Positions 51,126 to 58,904 of a stretch of DNA of 64,000 bases are shown piece after piece; within the stretch, counting starts at the first letter, position 1; each line of letters starts with the position of its first letter. Both the position numbers and the translations under genes were made by a program. Location: positions 1 to 64,000 of the forward strand of contig JAJTHE010000075.1 in assembly GCA_021298815.1 (NCBI GenBank), in the 5' to 3' direction. Below the pieces are notes generated by a model that was not told the origin of the DNA, searched no databases, and saw nothing but the letters and a program-made list of their open reading frames with translations. The DNA is from Betaproteobacteria bacterium (GTDB lineage: Bacteria > Pseudomonadota > Gammaproteobacteria > Burkholderiales > CAIKXV01).

Positions 51126-52040
51126 TTGGCGCAGTTCAAGTTGCTGAATCATCGCGGTGCCGACGGCGCGCCGCGCGCGGCGATCCTTGCCGGCGAAGAC
51201 CGCGTGATCGACCTGCTCGATGCGCTGCCGGGCACGTCCTGGGCCGCCTCGACGCTGTCGGTGCTCGGTGCCTGGGACATCGCCGAGCCTGCGCTGGTGG
51301 CGCTTGCCGGGGCATCCGGCGTCGCCTCGCGCCCGCTGTCGTCGGTCGAACTGATGGCGCCGCTGCTGTACCCGCCGGCGATCTACTGCACCGGCGCGAA
51401 CTACCAGGCGCATGCCGGCGAGATGTCCGCCGAAGGCGCGGGCGTGGACAAGGCGAATACCCAGCCCTACCTGTTCCTGAAGTCGGGGCCCCACTGCGTG
51501 GTCGGGCCGAAGGACGAGATCCGCCTGCCTGCCATCTCGAAGAAGGTCGACTGGGAAGGCGAGTTCGCGGTGGTCATCGGCCGCCGTGCGCGCAACGTGG
51601 CGCTCGCCGATGCGATGAAGCATGTCGCCGGCTATACCGTGATGAACGATGTCTCGCTGCGCGACCTGTCGCGCCGCCCCGACTGGCCACGCTGGAACAT
51701 CGACTGGTTCGGGCACAAGAACTTCGAGACCGGCGCGCCGATGGGGCCGTGGATCGTGCCGGCCTCGCAGGTGCCCGACCCGTATGCCTGCCGGCTCGAG
51801 ACCTGGGTCAACCAGGAGCGGATGCAGGACACGCTCGTCGCCGACCTGATCTTCAACGTTGCCGAACTGATCGAATACCTCAGCCGGCGCATGACGTTGC
51901 TGCCCGGTGATGTCATCGCGACCGGCACGCCTTCGGGCGTGGGTCGTCCGCGCGGCATATTCCTGAAGCCGGGCGACCGGGTGCGGGTGACGATCTCCGG
52001 CATCGGTACGATCGACAACCCGGTGGTGCAGGGCGAGTAG
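51126..52040 (+). CDS. Fumarylacetoacetate hydrolase (FAH)-family protein
   Basis: A 304-residue enzyme of the FAH superfamily, which hydrolyses, decarboxylates or isomerises beta-diketo acids and ring-cleavage products. The TTG start at 51126 has GGAGG four bases upstream and gives the expected N-terminus MAQFKLLNHRGADGAPRAAIL. Core motifs are YCTGANYQAHAGEM, PYLFLKSGPHCVVGP, DWEGEFAVVIGRRARNV (metal-binding Glu residues), YTVMNDVSLRDLS, and GDVIATGTPSGVGRPRG. It lies between the aldolase and VOC genes, suggesting a pathway for an aromatic or hydroxy-acid compound. Confidence 0.9.
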   Translation: MAQFKLLNHRGADGAPRAAILAGEDRVIDLLDALPGTSWAASTLSVLGAWDIAEPALVALAGASGVASRPLSSVELMAPLLYPPAIYCTGANYQAHAGEMSAEGAGVDKANTQPYLFLKSGPHCVVGPKDEIRLPAISKKVDWEGEFAVVIGRRARNVALADAMKHVAGYTVMNDVSLRDLSRRPDWPRWNIDWFGHKNFETGAPMGPWIVPASQVPDPYACRLETWVNQERMQDTLVADLIFNVAELIEYLSRRMTLLPGDVIATGTPSGVGRPRGIFLKPGDRVRVTISGIGTIDNPVVQGE

Positions 52041-52051
52041 GGGACGGTGCG

Positions 52052-53338
52052 ATGACCTCCGGCGGGAACGCCAGCATGCAGGGCGAGGGCAGCGGCTGGG
52101 CGGGCGGTGCCGGGCACGAGGCGCCTGGCCGCTACGACGTCGGCGGCGTGCTGCTCGACCGGCCGTTCCGTATCCGCAGGCTCGGCCACTTCGGCTTCAA
52201 CGTCGACGACGTGGCCGCCTGCCTCGAGTTCTACTGCGAGTGGCTGGGCCTGCGCATCTCCGACCCGCAGGACCTCGCGGCGAAGCATCCGAAGCGCGAC
52301 GAACTGAAGGCGCTGGGCGACACCAACCTCTACTTCCTGCGTCATGGCACCGACCATCATTCGTTCGTGCTGTTCAACCGGCGCGTGTTCAATGCCCTGG
52401 GCCGTGCCGACCTGCTGCCTGCGAAGGTCGACCTGAACCAGCTGACCTGGCAGGTCGGCAGCCTGGCCGAGGTGTCGAACGCGATCGACTACTTCGCCGA
52501 CCACGGCATCGCGATCAACCGCGTCGGCCGCGACATGCCCGGTTCCAACTGGCATGTGTATCCGATGGATCCCGAAGGCCATCGCAACGAGCTGTACTAC
52601 GGCATCGAGCAGATCGGCTGGGCCGGCACCGCCAAGCCGCGCGCGATGCACGAACGCGGCTTCCGCCAGCGGCCGGGCCTGCCGCAGGTCGGCGAACTCA
52701 CCGAGGTGGAGCGTCTGCTCGCGCAGGGCATCGATCCGTCTTCGGGCTACAGGCATCCCGAGACGTTGCCGGCCATCCACGATGTCGACGGGGTGCTGCT
52801 GTCGCGGCCGTTCAAGGTCGTGCGCCACGGGCCGCTGCGCCTGTTCTGCGACGACATCGACGCGATGGCGGCCTTCTATGTCGACCGGCTCGGGTTCATC
52901 GTCAGCGAGACGGTTGAGTGGCGGGGCCACCGCTGCCTGTTCCTTCGCTGCAACACCGAACATCATTCGCTCGCGCTGTATCCTGCCGCCCTGCGCGAGG
53001 CGCTGCCCTGGGCGGGGCCGTCCACGGTGTTGAGCTTCGGCATCCAGGTCGCCACCTACCGGCAGCTGCGGGCGGCCGTCGCCTGGCTGCAGGTGCGTGG
53101 CTGCCGCTTCGTCGACCTGCCGCCCGCGCTCAGTCCCGGCATCGACTGGTACGCCACCGCCATCGATCCGGCCGGGCACGGGGTGCAACTCTACTTCTCG
53201 ATGGAGCAGGTGGGCCGCGACGGCCTCGCTGCTGCGCGGCCATCGCGCGAGTTGCCGCCGCTGGCACAGTGGCCGGCAGCGATCCCGGCCACGCCCGACG
53301 TCTACATGGGCGAGGCGTTCCCCGGGCCCTGGGGCTGA
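52052..53338 (+). CDS. Two-domain VOC (extradiol dioxygenase-like) protein
   Basis: A 428-residue protein with two vicinal-oxygen-chelate halves. The first (about residues 35-215) has a full candidate metal triad: His in RRLGHFGFNVDD, His in GTDHHSFVLF, and Glu in HRNELYYGIEQI. The second (about 245-395) keeps TEHHSLALY, but has Pro where the first His should be (VRHGPLRLFCDD) and Gln for the Glu (HGVQLYFSMEQV), so it is probably not a metal site. This reverses classic catechol dioxygenases, where the C-terminal half is active. It is 12 bases behind the FAH gene. The reaction is unknown. Confidence 0.8.
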   Translation: MTSGGNASMQGEGSGWAGGAGHEAPGRYDVGGVLLDRPFRIRRLGHFGFNVDDVAACLEFYCEWLGLRISDPQDLAAKHPKRDELKALGDTNLYFLRHGTDHHSFVLFNRRVFNALGRADLLPAKVDLNQLTWQVGSLAEVSNAIDYFADHGIAINRVGRDMPGSNWHVYPMDPEGHRNELYYGIEQIGWAGTAKPRAMHERGFRQRPGLPQVGELTEVERLLAQGIDPSSGYRHPETLPAIHDVDGVLLSRPFKVVRHGPLRLFCDDIDAMAAFYVDRLGFIVSETVEWRGHRCLFLRCNTEHHSLALYPAALREALPWAGPSTVLSFGIQVATYRQLRAAVAWLQVRGCRFVDLPPALSPGIDWYATAIDPAGHGVQLYFSMEQVGRDGLAAARPSRELPPLAQWPAAIPATPDVYMGEAFPGPWG

Positions 53339-53349
53339 TCGGGCCGGCC

Positions 53350-53383
53350 GCGCCGCTGCCGAAGTTACGCGCCGCTGCCGAAG
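53350..53383. repeat. 15-bp direct repeat at the metW 3' end
   Basis: GCGCCGCTGCCGAAG occurs at 53350-53364 and again at 53369-53383, spaced 19 bases. The second copy encodes the last residues of MetW. This looks like a local duplication across the stop codon. Confidence 0.85.
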
Positions 53384-53955
53384 CGATAAACCACCAGCGA
53401 CCCGCGCAGGTTGGGCAGGCTCGACACTTCCCGCCCTTCATGCAGGGCGATCCGTTCCAGGATGCGGATGCGGTGCTGCACGCAGAACACCTCGAAGTCG
53501 GTGAGCGTGCACAGGTGGATGTTCGGCGTGTCGAACCAGTGGTGCGGGAACTCGTCGTTCACCGGCATGCGTCCCATCGCGAGCTGGATGCGGTTGCGCC
53601 AGTAGCCGAAGTTGGGGACCGACACGATGCCTTCGCGCCCGACGCGCAGCATCTCGGACAGGATGCGTTCGCTGTTCTTCATCGCCTGCAGCGTGAGCGA
53701 CAGGATCACGTAGTCGAACGACCCGGGGTCGAACCCGGAGAGCCCCGACTCGAGGTCCATCTGCAGCACGTTGATGCCGTTCTTCACGCAGGCCGGGATC
53801 TTCGCGTCGTCGATCTCGATGCCGTAGCCGCGCACGTCGAGCGATTCGCGCAGGTGGCGCAGCAGGGAGCCGTCGCCGCAGCCGAGGTCCAGCACCTTGG
53901 CGCCGGGACGGATGCGCCCGGCGATCACCGCGAAGTCGGCACGCGGCCCCTTCAT
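53365..53955 (-). CDS. metW: MetW, methionine biosynthesis methyltransferase-like protein
   Basis: A 196-residue Rossmann-fold protein with an SAM-dependent methyltransferase motif [15 protein letters not shown], then [43 protein letters not shown] and [16 protein letters not shown], the MetW signature. MetW is required with MetX for homoserine acylation in several proteobacteria. Its start overlaps the metX stop by 4 bases (ATGA). Confidence 0.95.
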   Translation of the reverse strand: MKGPRADFAVIAGRIRPGAKVLDLGCGDGSLLRHLRESLDVRGYGIEIDDAKIPACVKNGINVLQMDLESGLSGFDPGSFDYVILSLTLQAMKNSERILSEMLRVGREGIVSVPNFGYWRNRIQLAMGRMPVNDEFPHHWFDTPNIHLCTLTDFEVFCVQHRIRILERIALHEGREVSSLPNLRGSLVVYRFGSGA

Positions 53956-55109
53956 CGCGCCGCCCTGCCGATCTCGGCATGGATGCGGTCGAGATAGGCG
54001 CGCACCAGCGCGTGGTAGCGCGGGTCGTCGAGCAGGAAGGCGTCGTGCCCGTGCGGCGCGTCGATCTCGCCGTAGGTGACGTCGAGCTGGTTGCGCAGCA
54101 GGGCCTGCACGATCTCGCGCGAGCGCTCGGGGGCGAAGCGCCAGTCGGTGGTGAACGACACCACCAGGAAGGCGGCGCGCGCGGCGGCGAGCGCCTTCGA
54201 CAGGTCGCCGCCGAAGTCGAGCGCGGGGTCGAAGTAGTCGAGCGCCTTGGTGATGCGCAGGTAGGTGTTGGCGTCGAAGTACTCGGCGAACTTGCCGCCC
54301 TGGTAGCGCAGATAGGACTCGATCTGGAACTCCGGATCGAAGCCGTAGCCGATGCTGCCGTTCTTCAGCTGGCGGCCGAACTTGCTCGCCATCGCATCGT
54401 CCGACAGGTAGGTGATGTGCCCGACCATGCGCGCGACGCGCAGGCCGCGCACCGGCGTGGCGCCATGCGCGTAGTAGTCGCCGCCATGGAAGTCGGGGTC
54501 GGTGAGGATCGCCTGCCGTGCGACCTCGTTGAACGCGATGTTCTGTGCCGACAGGTTGGGCGCGCAGGCGATGACCAGGGCATGGCGAAGGCGCTCGGGG
54601 AACTGGCGGGTCCAGGACAGCGACTGCATCGCGCCCAGGCTGCCGCCCATCACGGCGGCGAAGCGCTCGATACCGAGGTGGTCGGCGAGCCGGGCCTGCG
54701 CGGCGACCCAGTCCTCGACGGTGACCAGCGGGAAACTGGCGCCGTAGGGCCGGCCGGTCGCCGGGTCGATGCTCATCGGACCGGTCGATCCGAAGCAGCC
54801 GCCGAGGTTGTTCACGCCGATCACGAAGAAGCGGTCGGTGTCGACCGGCTTGCCCGGCCCGATGATGTTGTCCCACCAGCCGACGTTGTCCGGGTCGTCG
54901 GCATAGAAGCCCGCCACATGGTGCGAAGCGTTCAGCGCATGGCAGACCAGGATCGCGTTCGACCGGTCGGCATTGAGCCGGCCGTAGGTCTCGTAGACCA
55001 GCTCGTACGGCGCGATCGAGCGGCCGCAGCGCAGCGGCAGCGGTTCGCTGAAGCTTGCAGTCTGTGGCGTGACGGCACCGACCGAGCGGGCCGGGGTGGA
55101 TGTATCCAT
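53952..55109 (-). CDS. metX: MetX, homoserine O-acyltransferase
   Basis: Alpha/beta-hydrolase-fold acyltransferase of 385 residues, first committed step of methionine synthesis. The nucleophile serine is in [14 protein letters not shown], the aspartate in FTTDWRFAP and the histidine in [20 protein letters not shown] and [23 protein letters not shown] are family blocks. Betaproteobacterial MetX partnered by MetW often uses succinyl-CoA, so acetyl versus succinyl is not decided here. It is controlled by the SAM-II riboswitch and terminator in its leader. The start codon lacks a strong Shine-Dalgarno sequence. Confidence 0.95.
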   Translation of the reverse strand: MDTSTPARSVGAVTPQTASFSEPLPLRCGRSIAPYELVYETYGRLNADRSNAILVCHALNASHHVAGFYADDPDNVGWWDNIIGPGKPVDTDRFFVIGVNNLGGCFGSTGPMSIDPATGRPYGASFPLVTVEDWVAAQARLADHLGIERFAAVMGGSLGAMQSLSWTRQFPERLRHALVIACAPNLSAQNIAFNEVARQAILTDPDFHGGDYYAHGATPVRGLRVARMVGHITYLSDDAMASKFGRQLKNGSIGYGFDPEFQIESYLRYQGGKFAEYFDANTYLRITKALDYFDPALDFGGDLSKALAAARAAFLVVSFTTDWRFAPERSREIVQALLRNQLDVTYGEIDAPHGHDAFLLDDPRYHALVRAYLDRIHAEIGRAAR

Positions 55110-55140
55110 GCAGTGGTGCGTGAATCTGGGTGCGTAGAAC

Positions 55141-55174
55141 GAAAAAGCCCCGGTGTGCTTGCGCAGGCCGGGGC
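55141..55174 (-). terminator. Intrinsic terminator in the metX leader
   Basis: Read on the - strand: stem GCCCCGG / CCGGGGC (55174-55168 and 55153-55147) with extra TGC/GCA pairing inside, followed by a run of five T. It ends 32 bases before the metX ATG and after the riboswitch, so it can only be an attenuator of metX. Confidence 0.85.
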
Positions 55175-55175
55175 G

Positions 55176-55193
55176 GAGAAATCTTCATTTCTC
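55176..55193 (-). other. Hairpin overlapping the 3' edge of the SAM-II aptamer
   Basis: On the - strand GAGAAAT-GAAG-ATTTCTC forms a perfect 7-bp stem. Its first three bases (GAG) are the end of the conserved GCTAAAGAG of the aptamer, so this stem and the ligand-bound pseudoknot compete. One base separates it from the terminator stem. Confidence 0.6.
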
Positions 55194-55245
55194 TTTAGCC
55201 GCATTTGTAGCGCGCCCGCAAGCTGATCTCAAATCGGCGCGTGTA
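55191..55245 (-). ncRNA. SAM-II riboswitch upstream of metX
   Basis: On the - strand the order of conserved elements matches SAM-II: P1 5' strand CGCGCC, GATTT, a variable loop, CTTGC, P1 3' strand GGCGCG, the CAAAT of loop 3, then GCTAAAGAG. I compared it from memory with the SAM-II metX aptamer of known structure: GATTT, TTGC, AAAT and GCTAAA all align with near-identical spacing. It senses S-adenosylmethionine and should lower metX expression when SAM is high. It starts about 4 bases after the predicted transcription start. Confidence 0.88.
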
Positions 55246-55255
55246 TCCGGGAACA

Positions 55256-55285
55256 ACGGTACCCTGTCCTGCCGCCGGCTGTCAA
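55256..55285 (-). promoter_or_regulatory. metX promoter
   Basis: On the - strand a perfect -35 TTGACA (55285-55280), an 18-base spacer and -10 TACCGT (55261-55256). Transcription would start near 55249, directly before the SAM-II aptamer. Confidence 0.65.
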
Positions 55286-55357
55286 ACGATCGCGGTGCTG
55301 CGCGGGAGCACCGCCGTTGCGCCCGATGGCAGCAGTGGAGCGCGGTCGGGCGCGGCT

Positions 55358-55384
55358 GGCAGGGTCAGGCCGGCAGGGTCAGGC
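55358..55384. repeat. 13-bp tandem repeat at the ptsI stop
   Basis: GGCAGGGTCAGGC occurs at 55358-55370 and 55372-55384. The second copy contains the ptsI stop codon (TCA on the + strand), similar in style to the duplication at the metW end. Confidence 0.85.
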
Positions 55385-57193
55385 GTTGAGCTTCTCGACC
55401 AGCCGGCGGATGCGTTCCGGGTCGCGGGTATGGGCGATGCGCCGCGCCATCGCGGAGATCTCGGACAGCTGCGTCTTCAGGATGCGCTGCTTCACTTCCA
55501 GCAGGAAGGCGGGATGCATCGACAGCTGGCGCAGGCCCAGCCCGATCAGCAGCCGGGTGAGGTCGACGTCGCCGGCCATCTCGCCGCACACCGCCACCGG
55601 TACACCCGCGCGCCGGGCCCGCTCGGCCACGCCGGCGATCAGCGAGATCACCGCCGGATGCAGCGGGTCGTACAGGTGGGCTACCGCATCGTCGGTACGG
55701 TCGATCGCCAGCGTGTACTGGATCAGGTCGTTGGTGCCGATCGACAGGAAGTCGAGGTGCTTCAGGAACACGTCGAGTGCGATCGCGGTAGCGGGGATCT
55801 CGACCATCCCGCCGATGGCCACCTGCGGCGCGAACGCGATGCCGTCGTCCACCAGGCTGGCGCGCGCGCGCGCGACCGCGGCCAGCGTCTGCACCAGCTC
55901 CTGCTTGGTCGACAGCATCGGGACCAGGATGTTGAGCGTGCCGAACGCCGAGGCACGCAGCAGGGCACGCAGCTGGGTGTGGAACAGCGGCGGGTCGGCC
56001 AGGCAGAGCCGGATCGCGCGCAGGCCGAGGGCCGGGTTCGCCGAGGCGCGCTCGGTGCCGCGCAGGGTCTTGTCGGCGCCGATGTCCAGCGTGCGGATGG
56101 TGACCGGCAGGCCGTCCATGGCCTGAGCCACCGCGCGGTAGGCCTCGAACTGTTCGTCCTCGTCGGGCATCTCGTCCCGGTTCATGAACAGGAACTCGGT
56201 GCGGAACAGTCCCACGCCCATGCCGCCGTTCAGGCGCACCTCGGCCACGTCGTCCGGGCCTTCGATGTTGCCCAGCAGCTCGATCGTGCTGCCGTCGAGG
56301 GTCGAGGCAGGCGTGGTCGCCAGCCGCTGCAGCTTGGCCCGCTCGATGCCCAGCGCCTCCTGGCGCAGCCGGTACTCGGCGAGCACCGAGGGATCGGGGT
56401 TGACGATCACCACGCCCAGCGTGCCGTCGATGACCAGCTGGTCGTTCTCGCGGATCAGCGCGCGCGCGCGGTGCAGCGCGACGATGGCCGGGATGTTCAG
56501 GCTGCGCGCGACGATCGCGGTGTGCGAGGTCGAGCCGCCGAGGTCGGTGAGGAAGCCGGCGAACGGCAGCTGCTTGAACTGGATCATGTCGGCGGGAGAC
56601 AGGTCGTGCGCGACCAGGATCGCGCGCGCGCTGCCCGGCAGGGTGCGCGGGATGTAGCCCGGCTTGCCGACCAGCACCTTCATCACCCGCTCGACCACCT
56701 GCAGGATGTCGCCCTTGCGCTCGCGCAGGTACGGGTCGTCGATCGTGTCGAACTGGTCGAGCAGCTGGTCGAGCTGCAGCTTCAGCGCCCACTCCGCGTT
56801 GCACTGCTGGCTGTCGATCAGGTCGAGCGGCCCCTGCGACAGCGTCGAGTCGGCGAGGATCATCTGGTGCACGTCGATGAACGCGCCGAACTCCGCCGGC
56901 GCGGCGGCCGGTATGCTTTCGCGCAGATGGGTCAGTTCGTCGCGCACGCTGGCCAGCGCGAGCTGGAAGCGCTCGCGCTCGTTGGCGAGTTCGCCGGCCG
57001 GCACCAGGTATTGCGCGACTTCGAGCGTCGCGTAGGACACCAGGTGCGCCGGGCCGATCGCGATGCCGTCGGAGGCGCCGATGCCGTGCATCGTGAAGCT
57101 CATGCGCATCGAGCGCGCGGCCGCAGCATCGGCTGCCGCCGAGGCTTCTGCCGCGGTCTTCGCGTCCGTCTCCCCGGCCGCGGCATGGACCAT
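55379..57193 (-). CDS. ptsI: PTS enzyme I
   Basis: Phosphoenolpyruvate-protein phosphotransferase of 604 residues. The phosphorylated histidine is in GGSTSHTAIVARSLNIPA; FRTEFLFMNRDEMPDEDEQF, IRTLDIGADKTL and the PEP-site VCGEMAGDVDLTRLLIGLG are standard. An extra Ala-rich N-terminal tail of about 30 residues precedes MHGIGASDGIAIGPA, so the true start may be an internal ATG (MRMSF or MSF). It passes phosphate to HPr encoded 4 bases upstream. No sugar-specific EIIBC is nearby, so this looks like a regulatory PTS. Confidence 0.95.
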   Translation of the reverse strand: MVHAAAGETDAKTAAEASAAADAAAARSMRMSFTMHGIGASDGIAIGPAHLVSYATLEVAQYLVPAGELANERERFQLALASVRDELTHLRESIPAAAPAEFGAFIDVHQMILADSTLSQGPLDLIDSQQCNAEWALKLQLDQLLDQFDTIDDPYLRERKGDILQVVERVMKVLVGKPGYIPRTLPGSARAILVAHDLSPADMIQFKQLPFAGFLTDLGGSTSHTAIVARSLNIPAIVALHRARALIRENDQLVIDGTLGVVIVNPDPSVLAEYRLRQEALGIERAKLQRLATTPASTLDGSTIELLGNIEGPDDVAEVRLNGGMGVGLFRTEFLFMNRDEMPDEDEQFEAYRAVAQAMDGLPVTIRTLDIGADKTLRGTERASANPALGLRAIRLCLADPPLFHTQLRALLRASAFGTLNILVPMLSTKQELVQTLAAVARARASLVDDGIAFAPQVAIGGMVEIPATAIALDVFLKHLDFLSIGTNDLIQYTLAIDRTDDAVAHLYDPLHPAVISLIAGVAERARRAGVPVAVCGEMAGDVDLTRLLIGLGLRQLSMHPAFLLEVKQRILKTQLSEISAMARRIAHTRDPERIRRLVEKLNA

Positions 57194-57197
57194 GGGC

Positions 57198-57467
57198 CTA
57201 CTCGCCTTCGCCGAAGCGGTCGGCGACCAGCGCCGCGAGCGCGGCCGCAGCCTCGGTCTCGTCCGGGCCGTCGGTCTCGATGCCGATGCGCACGCCGCGC
57301 GCGGCGGCGAGCATCATCACGCCCATGATGCTCTTGGCATTGACGCGACGGGCGTCGCGGGTCAGCCAGACCTCGCACTTGAACTGGCCGGCGAGCTGGG
57401 TGAGCTTGGCCGAAGCGCGCGCATGCAGTCCCAGCTTGTTGACGATGTCGACTTCAGTGCGCAGCAT
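57198..57467 (-). CDS. ptsH: HPr, PTS phosphocarrier protein
   Basis: An 89-residue phosphocarrier. The phospho-acceptor histidine lies in NKLGLHARASAKL and the regulatory serine in VNAKSIMGVMML, which implies control by HPr kinase if that is encoded elsewhere. ATG 57467 is chosen to match the family (MLRTEVDIVNKLGL). It overlaps the end of the EIIA gene by 14 bases. Confidence 0.95.
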   Translation of the reverse strand: MLRTEVDIVNKLGLHARASAKLTQLAGQFKCEVWLTRDARRVNAKSIMGVMMLAAARGVRIGIETDGPDETEAAAALAALVADRFGEGE

Positions 57468-57879
57468 CGGCCGGTCCCGCTCCCTGGGGTTGTTCCTGCG
57501 GCATGCGCACAACGCCCTCGCAGCCGCCGCTGATCGCCTTGGCGATCATCTGCTCGAGCGGCCTGTCGCGATAGGTCAGCGCACGGATCAGCATCGGCAG
57601 GTTGACCCCGGCGATGCCCTCGACGCGCCCGGCCTGAAGCAGCTTCGAGGCGAGGTTGCATGGCGTGGCACCGTAGATGTCGGCGAGGATCAGCACGCCG
57701 CTGCCGTCGTCGAGGTGGGTGACGAGGTCCTGCGCCTGGGGCAGGATCGCCGCCGGGTCGTCATGGATGGTCACGCCGAGCTGCCGCACCCGCATCGGCC
57801 GCTTGCCCAGCACATGGCTCGCGCAATGGATCAGGCTTTCCGCCAGCGTGCCATGCGCGATGATCAGGATGCCGATCAT
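57454..57879 (-). CDS. PTS EIIA component, mannose (EIIA-Man) family
   Basis: A 141-residue protein starting MIGILIIAHGTLAESLIHCA, with the phosphorylated histidine at position 9 (IIAHG), LADIYGATPCN, and VNLPMLIRAL. Without EIIB/C partners it probably acts in regulation, as in other betaproteobacteria where this gene sits between gshB and ptsH. It overlaps gshB by 4 bases and ptsH by 14. Confidence 0.92.
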   Translation of the reverse strand: MIGILIIAHGTLAESLIHCASHVLGKRPMRVRQLGVTIHDDPAAILPQAQDLVTHLDDGSGVLILADIYGATPCNLASKLLQAGRVEGIAGVNLPMLIRALTYRDRPLEQMIAKAISGGCEGVVRMPQEQPQGAGPADAAH

Positions 57880-58862
57880 CGGCTGCCTCCCGGGGTAGCG
57901 ATGCTGCGCGGCCGCGCAGCCAGGCGCTCGAGTGCATCGATCATCAGCGCGGCCGGGTCGCAGGGCGTCTGCTGTGCGATCTCCTGCATGCCGGTCGGGC
58001 TGGTCACGTTGATCTCGGTCAGGTGGCTGCCGATCACGTCCAGGCCGACCAGGGTCAGGCCGAGGTCGCGCAGCACCGGACCGACCGTCTCCGCGATCTC
58101 GCGGTCGCGCGCGGTGAGCGGGCGCGCCACGCCGGTGCCCCCGGCGGCCAGGTTGCCGCGCGTCTCGCCCGCCTTCGGGATGCGCGCCAGTGCATGCGAC
58201 GCCGGCACGCCGTCGATCAGCAGCACGCGCTTGTCGCCGTCGCGGATCTCCGGCAGGTAGCGCTGGGCCATGATGGTCCGGCGGCCGTGGTCGGTGACGG
58301 TCTCGATGATCACGCCGATGTTCGGGTCGTCGAGGCGTACGCGGAAGATGCCGCTGCCGCCCATGCCGTCGAGCGGCTTGAAGATCACGTCGCCATGCTC
58401 GGCGAGGAATTCGCGCAGCACCGGTTCCAGGCTGGTCACCAGCGTGGGCGGCGCGAACTGCGGGAAGCGCGCCACGGCCAGCTTCTCGTTGAAGTCACGG
58501 ATTGCCCGCGGCCGGTTGACCACCCGTGCGCCCTGGACTTCGGCGAGCTCGAGCAGGTGGGTCGCGTACAGGTACTCGTTGTCGAACGGCGGATCCTTGC
58601 GCATCAGCACGATGTCGAAACCGGACAGCGGCGCGAAGGACGGCTCGGCGGCGTCGAACCAGTCGTGCGCGTCGGCACCGGGCGCCTTCAGCGTGACCTC
58701 GGCCGCCAGCCCGAGCACGATGCGCTCGCGCACGACCATTTCGCGCGCCTCCATCGCGAACAGCCGATGCCCGCGCCGCGCGGCCTCGCGCATCATCGCG
58801 AAGGTGGAGTCCTTGTAGGTCTTGAAGGTCGCCAGCGGGTCGGCGATCACCAGCAGGTTCAT
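57876..58862 (-). CDS. gshB: Glutathione synthetase
   Basis: ATP-grasp ligase of 328 residues joining gamma-glutamylcysteine and glycine. MNLLVIADPLATFKTYKDSTFAMM is the usual start; RKDPPFDNEYLYATHLLE, the ATP-binding VIFKPLDGMGGSGIFRV, and GVDVIGSHLTEINVTSPTG (here LVGLDVIGSHLTEINVTSP) are GshB motifs. It lies 42 bases after gshA and couples to the PTS genes by overlap. Confidence 0.96.
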   Translation of the reverse strand: MNLLVIADPLATFKTYKDSTFAMMREAARRGHRLFAMEAREMVVRERIVLGLAAEVTLKAPGADAHDWFDAAEPSFAPLSGFDIVLMRKDPPFDNEYLYATHLLELAEVQGARVVNRPRAIRDFNEKLAVARFPQFAPPTLVTSLEPVLREFLAEHGDVIFKPLDGMGGSGIFRVRLDDPNIGVIIETVTDHGRRTIMAQRYLPEIRDGDKRVLLIDGVPASHALARIPKAGETRGNLAAGGTGVARPLTARDREIAETVGPVLRDLGLTLVGLDVIGSHLTEINVTSPTGMQEIAQQTPCDPAALMIDALERLAARPRSIATPGGSR

Positions 58863-58904
58863 GCCGACATGGTAATCGGGAACGGACCCGGGGTCATGGC
58901 CTGT

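Noticed and set aside
53956-55188. Frame starting at ATG 55188 (just after the riboswitch) that runs into metW
   Set aside because: It is out of frame with metX, crosses the terminator and lacks homology until metW. The metW start overlapping the metX stop explains it better.
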